Assembly (NCBI GenBank): GCA_964495375.1
Contig: CAZBWM010000011.1
Location: forward strand, 57,150 to 121,149
From: JAIESQ01 sp964495375
GTDB lineage: Bacteria; Planctomycetota; Planctomycetia; Pirellulales; JAEUIK01
Reading direction: 5' to 3'
DNA length: 64,000 nt
In this document: piece by piece, positions 53,087-61,145 of the stretch
How the letters are laid out: each line of letters starts with the position of its first letter
How positions within the stretch are numbered: position 1 is the stretch's first letter
Notes under the pieces: generated by a model
Seen by the model: only the letters and a program-made list of their open reading frames with translations
Told to the model about the DNA's origin: nothing
Database searches by the model: none
Made by a program: the position numbers and the translations under genes

Positions 53087-54084
53087 CCGCTTGGGCACTG
53101 GCTTATGTACGCCGCCATTCGCACGCCTGGTCGCGGGTTTGCGATTATGCTGAGCTGGCCAAGCTGCGCATCGCCGTCATGGAACTGGTGACCGTGGCCG
53201 TCGGCGCCTGGCTCGGCGCTTGGGGCGCGCCATCGGCGATCGCTCTGTTGCACGCCTTGATCGGCACCGCACTCGTGGCCACGAGCGCCAGCGCCATCAA
53301 CCAGTGGATGGAGCGCTATAGCGATCGCTTCATGCGACGCACGGCTGATCGACCGCTGGCCGCCGGCCGCATGAGCGGGCTCGAAGTGGGGGTGTTCGCC
53401 GCCGCCACGGGGCTGGCCGGGTTCGCCTATCTGCAACTCACGGTCGGACCGCGCCCCGCGTTGCTGGCGCTGCTGACGTGGATTCTCTACACGCTGATCT
53501 ACACGCCGCTCAAGCGCCACTCGGTGTTGAACACCGTGGTTGGCGCGGTGGCCGGTGCGTTGCCCGTGCTGATCGGCTGGACGGCCGTCGGGGGGCAGTT
53601 CGACCTGTTGGCCGGCACGTTGTTCTTGATTGTCTACCTCTGGCAGTTTCCGCACTTCATGGCGATCGCCTGGCTGTATCGGCACGAGTACGCGGCCGCC
53701 GGTTTGCGGATGCTGCCGGTGATCGACCCCACCGGGCGCCGCACCGGTGCGCAAGCTTTTTTGGCGGCTTGGGCCCTGGTACCGGTGAGCCTGGTGCCGG
53801 CCGTCAGCCTGCACGTGGACGCTTGGTATGCGGTGAGCGCCGCGCTCTTGGGTTTGATCTATACGGCCGCCGCGGTGTTGTTCTTTTATCGGGCAGACGA
53901 TCGTTCGGCGCGGCGCTTGTTGCGTGCGTCGCTCGTTTATCTGCCCGCCGTGCTGCTCGCGCTGTCGATCGCGCCTTTGACGACGGCGCCCCTGACGAGG
54001 GTGCCCCTGACGACCGCACCCGATCACGCGGGGCCCGCGGCTCCCCGGCCCGTCCCCCAGTTCGCCTCGCATTCACAACAGTAA
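53083..54084 (+). CDS. ctaB: Protohaem IX farnesyltransferase
   Basis: A 333-aa prenyltransferase that makes haem O from haem B. Motif I is ATSASAINQWMERYSDRFMRRTADRPL, shown in shortened form as NQWMERYSDRFM plus RTADRPLAAG, and is the metal-diphosphate site. The second Asp-rich part is YLWQFPHFMAIAWLYRHEY. The protein has about nine helices. A Thr/Pro-rich tail follows. Translationally coupled to ctaA, so both haem-modifying steps are made together. Confidence 0.92.
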   Translation: MTAWALAYVRRHSHAWSRVCDYAELAKLRIAVMELVTVAVGAWLGAWGAPSAIALLHALIGTALVATSASAINQWMERYSDRFMRRTADRPLAAGRMSGLEVGVFAAATGLAGFAYLQLTVGPRPALLALLTWILYTLIYTPLKRHSVLNTVVGAVAGALPVLIGWTAVGGQFDLLAGTLFLIVYLWQFPHFMAIAWLYRHEYAAAGLRMLPVIDPTGRRTGAQAFLAAWALVPVSLVPAVSLHVDAWYAVSAALLGLIYTAAAVLFFYRADDRSARRLLRASLVYLPAVLLALSIAPLTTAPLTRVPLTTAPDHAGPAAPRPVPQFASHSQQ

Positions 54085-54118
54085 CTACGCTCCGCCAGAC
54101 CCACGGTTGAACTCAACG

Positions 54119-55156
54119 ATGTCGATCGCCGCCACTCACGGTCACGCCCACCACGACGATCATGGGCATGGTCACCTGAAGCTCGAGTACCAGCCGGCGC
54201 TGCCGCTGTTGAACGGCAAGCTGATTCTCTGGTTGTTCCTGTCGACGGAGATCATGTTCTTCGCGGCCCTGATCGGCACGTACATCGTGCTGCGGTTCGG
54301 GGCCTTTGTCTGGCCGCGTCCGCACGAAGTACACCTGGTCGAATACATCGGCGCGTTCAACACCTTCGTGCTGATCTGTTCCAGCGTGACGATTGTGATC
54401 GCGTTGGAAGCAGCGAAGGCCAACCGCGGTAGCGCCGCCAAGATGTGGCTGTTCGTCACCTTGGTGCTGGGGACGGTCTTCCTCGGCGTCAAGATGTACG
54501 AGTACCAGGCCAAGTTCGCGCACGGCATTTACCCGGCCCTGCCGCACAGCCCGATCTACGAGAAGTCCGATATCTACTACGCGTCAGCCGTGCGCACGCG
54601 GCTGGCCGCGATCAAGGCGCCCTTGATCGTCAAGGGAGAAAACGCCACGGAAGAAGACAAACGACGCATGTTGCTCTGCGACCTGTTGGTGCGCAACCCC
54701 GCCGATGGCCCGCTCCCTGGCACCCCCGCAAACCGCGCCGACTGGCTCGGTAAGCTTTACGAAGTCAACAACCCCGACGCCACGACTGCGCAAATCCAGG
54801 CGATCGCTAACGCGGTGATGCCCCACCCGGCCGATCACCCTGTCGGCACGGTCGAAGGGACGCTCCCCAAGGAAGAGCTCGCCGCGCACGATTCGCACGC
54901 CAAGGGTCTCAACGATAAAGAGTCCTGGCTGCGGCTGCCGATCGTCATTCCCGGCGGCAACATGTGGGCCAGCACCTACTTCCTGCTGACCGGCTTCCAC
55001 GCCATCCACGTGCTGGTCGGCCTGATTTTCTTCGTGTTCATCCTGTTCATGCGGATCGGGGCCGCCAACGCCGGGGTGATCGAAAACATCGGCCTGTACT
55101 GGCACTTTGTCGATCTGGTGTGGATCTTCCTGTTTCCGTTACTCTACTTGTTCTAG
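54119..55156 (+). CDS. coxC: Cytochrome c oxidase subunit III with internal insertion
   Basis: A 345-aa subunit, larger than the usual 190-270 aa. Normal helices include LILWLFLSTEIMFFAALIGTY and, late, TGFHAIHVLVGLIFF and LYWHFVDLVWIFLFPLLY. Between about residues 135 and 235 a soluble stretch of about 100 residues interrupts the core (SPIYEKSDIYYASAV through EGTLPKEELAAHDSHAKG). Its role is unknown. A His-rich N-terminus (HGHAHHDDHGHGH) may bind metal. The ATG at 54119 was preferred to the TTG at 54107. Confidence 0.9.
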   Translation: MSIAATHGHAHHDDHGHGHLKLEYQPALPLLNGKLILWLFLSTEIMFFAALIGTYIVLRFGAFVWPRPHEVHLVEYIGAFNTFVLICSSVTIVIALEAAKANRGSAAKMWLFVTLVLGTVFLGVKMYEYQAKFAHGIYPALPHSPIYEKSDIYYASAVRTRLAAIKAPLIVKGENATEEDKRRMLLCDLLVRNPADGPLPGTPANRADWLGKLYEVNNPDATTAQIQAIANAVMPHPADHPVGTVEGTLPKEELAAHDSHAKGLNDKESWLRLPIVIPGGNMWASTYFLLTGFHAIHVLVGLIFFVFILFMRIGAANAGVIENIGLYWHFVDLVWIFLFPLLYLF

Positions 55157-55289
55157 GATGAGCCGGTTGTTCGAGTCGCCGGCGGTCGCCGCACGGTAAA
55201 ACTGCAAAGAAACGGTGACCCCGCAAAGCAGCGGTGACGCCGCAAAAAGCCCCCGCACAACGCACGCTACCCTCAAGAGAAACCTGACG

Positions 55290-55754
55290 ATGGATCACGC
55301 CCAGCAGTCACACACGCCTCACTCCGCCGGTCATCAAGACGCGCACGGCGAGCATCACGTCACGGGCCTCGGCGTTTACCTGGGCGTGTTCGGGGCGCTC
55401 TGCGTGCTCACGGGCGCCAGCTTCTGGACCTATGCCGACTGGCCCGTGCGGTGGCCCTTCCACGATCAACCGGCCGTCGGTTGGGCCTTCATGATGGCAG
55501 TCTCCTGCACCAAGGCGCTCTTGGTCGTGCTGTTCTTCATGCACGTCAAGTACGAAGCGAGCTGGAAGTACGTGCTCACCGTGCCACCGGTGTTCATGTC
55601 GATCTTCCTGGTGCTGGCGCTCGTGCCCGATATCGGCCTGCGCAACCGCACGGCCTTCGGCGGTCGCACGCCCGCTTCAGAGCGGCTGTCGAACATGGCG
55701 ATGCCACCGGCCCCGCCTGCCGAAGGGGACCACGCCGGGCACGGTGGTCACTAG
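55290..55754 (+). CDS. Cytochrome c oxidase subunit IV family protein
   Basis: A 154-aa small subunit with three membrane helices of the COX4_pro kind, including AFMMAVSCTKALLVVLFFMHVKY. The N- and C-termini are rich in His (HTPHSAGHQDAHGEHH and HAGHGGH). It completes the coxB-coxA-ctaA-ctaB-coxC-coxD order. A 133-base gap precedes it, with two copies of a CGGTGACxCCGCAAA word. Confidence 0.85.
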   Translation: MDHAQQSHTPHSAGHQDAHGEHHVTGLGVYLGVFGALCVLTGASFWTYADWPVRWPFHDQPAVGWAFMMAVSCTKALLVVLFFMHVKYEASWKYVLTVPPVFMSIFLVLALVPDIGLRNRTAFGGRTPASERLSNMAMPPAPPAEGDHAGHGGH

Positions 55755-55783
55755 CGCGGCGAGCAATTATCCGAGCCACTCCG

Positions 55784-56776
55784 ATGTCGGACTCTAGCGC
55801 GATCGAGATGATTGGGGTCTCGCATCGTTACGGTGAGCGTCTGGCACTCGATGATCTGTCGCTGGCGGTCCCCGCCGGCGAGTGCTTCGCCCTGGTCGGC
55901 CCCAACGGCAGTGGCAAGTCGACGCTCTTCCGTCTGCTCTCCACGCTCCTCGCGCCGCAGCGTGGTTCGATACGCGTGCTGGGCCACGACATTGCCCGCG
56001 AGACGGCCGCCGTGCGGCTCGCGATCGGCGTGGTCTTTCAAGCCGGCAGCCTTGATCGGCAACTCACGGTGCGCGAGAACCTCGCACATCAGGGTCATCT
56101 CTATGGTTTGCGCGGCGCGGCGCTCGCCTCGCGCATCGATCACGAGCTCGCCCGCTTCGGCCTGGCCGACCGCGCCGCCGAGCGCGCGGCCACGCTATCG
56201 GGCGGGCTGCGGCGCCGCGTTGAATTGGCCAAAGCGCTCCTGCATCGCCCGCGGTTGTTGCTGCTCGACGAGCCTTCGACCGGGCTTGATCCGGCCGTTC
56301 GCGCGGAGCTCTGGGAACGCCTCGACGAGCTCTCGCGCACCGACGGCGTCACCGTCGCGCTCACCACGCACCTGCTCGACGAAGCGGCCCGCGCCGACCG
56401 CGTGGCGATTCTCGACGCCGGCCGGCTCGTGGCCCTCGACGTGCCCGATGTCCTGCGCCGCACCATCGGCGGCGACAGTGTGACGATCGACGCGGCCGAT
56501 CCGCAGGCGCTGGCCGCCGAGCTCGCCGAGCGGCTGTCGATCGACGCCCGCCTGATCGATGGCCGCGTGCGGTTCGAGCTGGCCGACGCCCATCAGTCGA
56601 TCGCGCGCATCGTCGAAGCGCTGCCGGGGCGCGTCCGCGCGATCACCGTCGCCCAGCCGACGTTGGAAGACGTCTTCATCGCCCGCACGGGGCATCGCTA
56701 TGAATCGGCGGCCGACTCCGCGCCCACCATCGCCACACACGCGCGCAAGGCCGCGGGCCAGCCGGAGGCGGCCTGA
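55784..56776 (+). CDS. ABC-2 type transporter ATPase
   Basis: A 330-aa ATP-binding subunit. Walker A is GPNGSGKST (39-47), the signature LSGGLRRR and Walker B LLLLDEPSTGLDP. The extra C-terminal domain is the DrrA-like kind. The permease gene overlaps its stop as TGATG. ABC-2 pairs inside oxidase clusters are sometimes linked to cytochrome or copper-site assembly, but substrate is not shown by sequence. Confidence 0.93.
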   Translation: MSDSSAIEMIGVSHRYGERLALDDLSLAVPAGECFALVGPNGSGKSTLFRLLSTLLAPQRGSIRVLGHDIARETAAVRLAIGVVFQAGSLDRQLTVRENLAHQGHLYGLRGAALASRIDHELARFGLADRAAERAATLSGGLRRRVELAKALLHRPRLLLLDEPSTGLDPAVRAELWERLDELSRTDGVTVALTTHLLDEAARADRVAILDAGRLVALDVPDVLRRTIGGDSVTIDAADPQALAAELAERLSIDARLIDGRVRFELADAHQSIARIVEALPGRVRAITVAQPTLEDVFIARTGHRYESAADSAPTIATHARKAAGQPEAA

Positions 56777-57624
56777 TGTCGACCACCCCGCAAGCCCCAC
56801 CAGCGCCACGCGCAAGCGAGCCCGTCCTCGCGCACGCAGCTCCCTGGCTGGCCGCCGGCACACTCTGCTGGCGCGAGCTGGTGCGCTTCGCGCGGCAGCC
56901 GAACCGCGTGGCCGCCGCCATTGGGCAGCCGGCGCTGTTTTGGATTCTGTTCGGCGCCGGCTTCGGCCCCACGTTCGCGATGCCCGGGGCCGAAGGGCTG
57001 ACCTATCGCGAATTCTTCTTTCCCGGCACGCTGGTGCTCGTGGTGCTGTTCACGTCCATCTTCACGTCGATCTCGCTAATCGAAGATCGTCGCGAAGGGT
57101 TCTTGCAATCGGTGCTCGTGGCCCCCGTGCCGCGCTGGGCGCTCGTGGCCGGCAAGGTCGCCGGTGGTGCGCTCTTGGCGCTGTTGCAGGCGCTGTTGCT
57201 GTTGCCGGCCGCCTGGCTGTTCGGCCTGCGGCTCGACGCCATGTCATTCGTTTCGTTGACGTTGTTGTTGCTGCTTCTGTCGATTGCGCTGACGGCGTTG
57301 GGTTTCGCGTTCGCGTGGCGGATCGATTCGAGCCAGGGCTTTCACGCCGTGATGAGTTTGCTGTTATTTCCGCTCTGGATGCTGTCGGGCGCGTTCTTTC
57401 CGGCACAGTCGGGCCCCTTGGCTTGGATCGAACGTGTCAACCCGCTCGGCTACGGCGTGGCCGGCGTGCGCCGCATTCTGGCTGCTGGCATGCCGGCCGA
57501 TTCGCTGCCGGCCGGATTACCGTCGGCCGTCAGTTGTTGGCTCGCCACGGCGGCGTTTGCCGCCATAATGGTAGGGATCGCGTCACGCCTGGCGCGGCGC
57601 GCCACGCGGGGCGACTTGCTGTAG
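56776..57624 (+). CDS. ABC-2 type transporter permease
   Basis: A 282-aa membrane protein with six helices and the ABC-2 pattern (EFFFPGTLVLVVLFTSIF, ALGFAFAWRIDSSQGFHAV, LFPLWMLSGAFFPA). Works with the ATPase encoded immediately before. Cargo unknown. Confidence 0.9.
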   Translation: MSTTPQAPPAPRASEPVLAHAAPWLAAGTLCWRELVRFARQPNRVAAAIGQPALFWILFGAGFGPTFAMPGAEGLTYREFFFPGTLVLVVLFTSIFTSISLIEDRREGFLQSVLVAPVPRWALVAGKVAGGALLALLQALLLLPAAWLFGLRLDAMSFVSLTLLLLLLSIALTALGFAFAWRIDSSQGFHAVMSLLLFPLWMLSGAFFPAQSGPLAWIERVNPLGYGVAGVRRILAAGMPADSLPAGLPSAVSCWLATAAFAAIMVGIASRLARRATRGDLL

Positions 57625-57637
57625 AGGAATCGCGGAA

Positions 57638-58234
57638 ATGAAAGTTCGCCAGCCCGGCCGGCCATCGATCCAGTGGTTGTCGCTTGTTGCCGCGGCGCTC
57701 GCGCTCGGTGGTTGCCAGCAGGAAAACGGCGATCCCCCCAGTGCCGTCGTCCGCGTCGAGCCCGCGCCGCACGCCGTCGAAAACTTCACGCTCATCGAAC
57801 GCAGTGGCGAACCGTTCGAGTCCGACAGCTTGCGCGGCAAGGTCTGGGTCGCCAGCTTCTTCTTCGTCACTTGCCCCGGCATCTGCCTGAAGATGAACCA
57901 GACGATCGCCGACTTACAGAAGGAGCTCGATCCCGAGGTCCGCTTTGTCAGCATCACGGTCGACCCCGACAAAGACACTCCCGAAAGCTTGCGGGCGTAC
58001 GCCGAGCGCCTGGGCGCGACCGATCACTGGTTGTTTCTCACCGGCTCGCTGCGCGACATCAAAGACATCGCCAACGACAGCTTCCAGGTGTCGGCAGCGC
58101 AAGAAGTACACAGCGAACGGCTCATGGTCGTCGACCGCCAGGGGCGCGTCCGCGGCCGATATATGGTGAGCGACGGCGCGCAAATGACCCTGCTGAAACG
58201 CAAAATTGCCGAGCTGCTCAAGGAGCCTTCGTGA
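57638..58234 (+). CDS. SCO family copper chaperone lipoprotein
   Basis: A 198-aa thioredoxin-fold lipoprotein (lipobox LGGC, Cys26). Copper ligands are C79 and C83 (CPGIC) and H158. SCO/SenC proteins deliver copper to, or reduce, the CuA site of subunit II, which fits the coxB gene in this block. The stop overlaps the next gene (GTGA). Confidence 0.93.
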   Translation: MKVRQPGRPSIQWLSLVAAALALGGCQQENGDPPSAVVRVEPAPHAVENFTLIERSGEPFESDSLRGKVWVASFFFVTCPGICLKMNQTIADLQKELDPEVRFVSITVDPDKDTPESLRAYAERLGATDHWLFLTGSLRDIKDIANDSFQVSAAQEVHSERLMVVDRQGRVRGRYMVSDGAQMTLLKRKIAELLKEPS

Positions 58235-58716
58235 TTGCCAGCGAGTTTTGGCCCCTCGTGGCGGCGCTCACCGTCCGCGACCTGCCGACCGTCAACGCGC
58301 TGTTGAACGCCACGGCCGCTGTGCTCCTGGTCGTCGGTTACCGGCTGATCCGCCAGGGGCGCGTCGAAGCTCACAAGCGGGTGATGCTGTCGGCGTTTGC
58401 CGTCTCGATCGTGTTTCTGGTCTGCTACCTCGTCTACCACTTCTACGTGCTGCATGTCCCGTTCGCGGGCCCGCCGGCCGTGCGCGCGGTCTACCTGGCG
58501 ATCCTCGGTACCCACGTCGTGCTGGCGGCCTGCGTGCCGGTGCTGGCGATCGTCACCATCTGGCTTGGTCTGACCGACCGCCGGGCCGCCCACCGCCGCT
58601 GGGCCCGCTGGACGCTCCCCATTTGGCTCTACGTTTCGGTCACCGGGGTGGTCGTTTACCTGATGCTTTATCACCTCTGGCCCGGCCCCCCGCCGGCAGC
58701 TATGCTATTGCCATGA
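58231..58716 (+). CDS. DUF420 membrane protein
   Basis: A 161-aa protein with about four membrane helices. DUF420 proteins often sit in oxidase clusters and may help assembly. It includes AHKRVMLSAFAVSIVFLVCYLVYHF and HRRWARWTLPIWLYVSVTGVVVY. It starts at a GTG with AAGGAG 5 bases upstream, overlapping the SCO stop by 4 bases, a strong sign of coupling. Confidence 0.85.
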   Translation: MIASEFWPLVAALTVRDLPTVNALLNATAAVLLVVGYRLIRQGRVEAHKRVMLSAFAVSIVFLVCYLVYHFYVLHVPFAGPPAVRAVYLAILGTHVVLAACVPVLAIVTIWLGLTDRRAAHRRWARWTLPIWLYVSVTGVVVYLMLYHLWPGPPPAAMLLP

Positions 58717-59114
58717 AGACCACCATCCGCGGAATCTTCAATCGCTGTCTCCCCGGGCGCCGCTGCCGCAGCGTCACGGCCCTGCTCATCGCGGTGCTGT
58801 CGATCGCTTCGGTGCTGTCGATCGCTTCGGTGGCCCAGGCTTGCCCCGCCTGCAAGCAGGCGCTCGCTTCGACCGAGCACGCCCGCTCGGGTGATCCGAT
58901 TCAGGGCTTCATGTGGAGCATTCTCTTCATGATGTCGATGCCCTTCCTGCTGTTAGGCGGGTTCGGCACGTACTTGTGGTACATCGTGCGTCGCGCCCGC
59001 CTGGCCGCTGAAGCACAGGCCGCCGCTGCTTTGCAGTGCGATGAAGTCGCGGCTTCGCAGTCGAGTGAGGTTGCATCCTCCCAGCACGAGCCCGAAACGG
59101 TCGAGGTCGGCTGA
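58713..59114 (+). CDS. Small membrane protein with duplicated signal segment
   Basis: A 133-aa protein, not recognised by name. Its signal peptide contains VLSIAS twice, coded by an exact 18-base tandem repeat (58793-58810 and 58811-58828). Then come ACPACKQAL, a CXXC pair after the signal, and one membrane helix (FMWSILFMMSMPFLLLGGFG). The ATG overlaps the DUF420 stop by 4 bases. A role in oxidase assembly is inferred only from position. Confidence 0.7.
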   Translation: MKTTIRGIFNRCLPGRRCRSVTALLIAVLSIASVLSIASVAQACPACKQALASTEHARSGDPIQGFMWSILFMMSMPFLLLGGFGTYLWYIVRRARLAAEAQAAAALQCDEVAASQSSEVASSQHEPETVEVG

Positions 59115-59164
59115 GCCATTCGTCGGCGTCTCTCCTCGGCAGGCCGCTCCGCCAGGCGTTTACG

Positions 59165-59335
59165 ATGCGTTTGATTGGCCGGTCGTTGCAGTTGCTCGGG
59201 CTGATTCTCTTGCCCGTCTCGATGGTGCTGCAATTGCAGAACACGATCGGCGCGGGCCCCATGCTGATGATGATGGTCTTCGGGGCCACCGCGTTCTATA
59301 TGGGGCGCATTCTCGAGGGCTACGGCCAGCCCTAG
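59165..59335 (+). CDS. Small hydrophobic protein, 56 aa
   Basis: The frame reads MRLIGRSLQLLGLILLPVSM and goes on through LMMMVFGATAFYMGRILEGY to a TAG. It has two short hydrophobic segments and resembles small membrane proteins seen in planctomycetes. It follows the previous gene by 50 bases in the same direction and closes the respiratory block. Too short for most gene callers, so it may be missed. Confidence 0.6.
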   Translation: MRLIGRSLQLLGLILLPVSMVLQLQNTIGAGPMLMMMVFGATAFYMGRILEGYGQP

Positions 59336-59732
59336 CCTGCGTGCCTCACCCACTTCGCGGCGAACCGAGTTTTTCGGCTCCGCGTGGCAGTCGGCTGGTG
59401 AGATACGCGGGCTAAACCGCATGGCCAATGGGCAGGGCAGGGGGGGCCGACTTTGAGCCCCCCGGTGGCGGCCAAAACTCCCCAACTACGGCGGTTACTG
59501 CGAATTTGCCTGCCGCCTGGGCCTTTTTTCTTGACCGGCCCCCGTGGCGCGAATAAATTGCGAGTTCACCTGGAGTTAGGGCTCGTGGCGGTATTCTGCC
59601 GCCTGGCGAGCAGGGCCGGGGGGGCGGCAACACGCCGCTAGTCACTCGAACTTTGGCCGGTGCCCTGTCGGCGTCCGCCCGTTGCAAGTCGATCGCGGCA
59701 CTGGCCATAGCAGCCGCGTAGAGGTGATCCGC
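59336..59732. other. Leader region of the radical SAM/amidotransferase operon
   Basis: No protein-coding gene is evident. It contains the promoter at 59531-59559 and an imperfect hairpin at 59581-59611 (GCTCG...CGAGC outside, GGCGG...CCGCC inside). A T-run (CCTTTTTTC, about 59522) just precedes the promoter. Confidence 0.5.
59531..59559 (+). promoter_or_regulatory. Sigma-70 promoter upstream of the radical SAM gene
   Basis: TTGACC (59531-59536) and TAAATT (59554-59559) are 17 bases apart, with a leader of about 165 bases to the ATG at 59733. Confidence 0.45.
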
Positions 59733-61145
59733 ATGCGCGTCGCGTTCGTGAATCTGCCGCACCCCGTCGCGGTCGTGCGGCGGTACATGTGCTCGTACAA
59801 CTCTCCCGTCTTCTTGTTTCCACCGCTGGAGCTCCTGTCGGTCGCCGCCGTCGCGCGCCAGTGGCGCCACGACGAAGTGCTGGTGATCGACGCCATCGCC
59901 GAGCGGGCCAGCACCGAAGAAGTCGTCGCCCGGCTCAAAGAGTTCCGCCCCGACTTCGTCCTCACCATCACCGGCTTCGAGATCTTCGAGCAGGACGTGC
60001 AGGCGATCCTGGCGATTCGCACGGCGCTGCCGCAGGCCAAGCTCGCCGCGTTCGGTCACTACCCGACCACGTTCCCCAACGAGACGATGACCGCCGCCAA
60101 GCTCGACTTCGTGCTCCGCGGCGAACCCGAGAACACCTTCTTCGAGCTCACGCAGGCCCTCGACGCCGGCACCCCGCTCGACGGCATCCTTGGGCTCAAC
60201 TATCGCGGCGCCGATGGCGCCGTGCTTGGCACGCCCGACCGCTCGCGATTGAAGCACATCGACGAGCTGCCGTTCCCCGACTACTCGCTGATCAACCTCC
60301 GGCACTACAGCGAGTTTCTGCTCCCCACGCCGTTCGCCGTGGTGCAAACGGCCCGCGGCTGTCCGTATACCTGCAACTTCTGCGTCCGCAGCTACGGGCA
60401 GAAGCTCGGCATGCGCACGCCCGACAACATCGTGGCCGAGCTGGCCGACCTGGTCGATCGCTTCGGGATTCGCGCCTTCCGCTTCATCGACGATACATTC
60501 ACGGCGGTGCCGCAGCGCACGCTGGAGATCTGCGATCGCATCAAGAAGAACCTGCCGCCGTTGGTCTGGAGCTGCCTGTCGCGGGTCGATACGCTCGACG
60601 AACAGCGCGTGCGGGCCTTGCGCGACGCCGGCTGCCGTCGCGTGTATATCGGCATCGAGAGCGGCTCGCCGCGCATCTTGCAGGCTTACGGCAAAGACTA
60701 CGGCATCGACCTGATTCCCAAAATGGTCGACCTCATGCGCAAGAACGGGCTCGAGGTCGGCGCGTTCTTCATGGTCGGCCATCCCGAGGAAACGGCCGTT
60801 GATTTCGAGGCCACGCACCGCCTAGTCCGCACGTTGCCCTTGGACTATGCCACGGTCGGTAAAACGGTCCCCTATCCGGGCACCTCGCTCTACGAGCAAT
60901 ATCGCGAGCAGGTCGACTTCTCGCTCTATCCGTACCGCAACGAGTGGAAAGATCCCCAGCGCCGGGCCGAGCTCGACGGTTGGGAGGCCACGTTCTTCCG
61001 CGGCATGTATTTCAATCTGCCGTACGTCGCGCGGCACGCCTGGCGACTCTTGAAGCACCCCGGCACTACCCTGGCGGCCGGCCGGGCCCTGTTGCCCTAC
61101 GTGCTCAACCGCGGGCCCAACAGCACCCGCCACGAGTTGGTCTAG
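59733..61145 (+). CDS. B12-binding-type radical SAM protein
   Basis: A 470-aa enzyme with an N-terminal cobalamin-binding-like fold (VAFVNLPHP ... FGHYPTTFPNETM) and a radical SAM domain. The 4Fe-4S ligands are C210, C214 and C217 (CPYTCNFC). It lacks the DxHxxG cobalamin motif, so it may not bind B12. Other motifs are GIRAFRFIDDTF and VYIGIESGS. The substrate is unknown. The ATG at 59733 has GAGGTG 6 bases upstream. The next gene begins inside its stop codon (TAGTG). Confidence 0.88.
   Translation: MRVAFVNLPHPVAVVRRYMCSYNSPVFLFPPLELLSVAAVARQWRHDEVLVIDAIAERASTEEVVARLKEFRPDFVLTITGFEIFEQDVQAILAIRTALPQAKLAAFGHYPTTFPNETMTAAKLDFVLRGEPENTFFELTQALDAGTPLDGILGLNYRGADGAVLGTPDRSRLKHIDELPFPDYSLINLRHYSEFLLPTPFAVVQTARGCPYTCNFCVRSYGQKLGMRTPDNIVAELADLVDRFGIRAFRFIDDTFTAVPQRTLEICDRIKKNLPPLVWSCLSRVDTLDEQRVRALRDAGCRRVYIGIESGSPRILQAYGKDYGIDLIPKMVDLMRKNGLEVGAFFMVGHPEETAVDFEATHRLVRTLPLDYATVGKTVPYPGTSLYEQYREQVDFSLYPYRNEWKDPQRRAELDGWEATFFRGMYFNLPYVARHAWRLLKHPGTTLAAGRALLPYVLNRGPNSTRHELV

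Noticed and set aside
55213..55247. Two near-identical 16-base words before the subunit IV gene
   Set aside because: Only two copies, 15 of 16 matching, no symmetry; more likely local slippage than a binding site.
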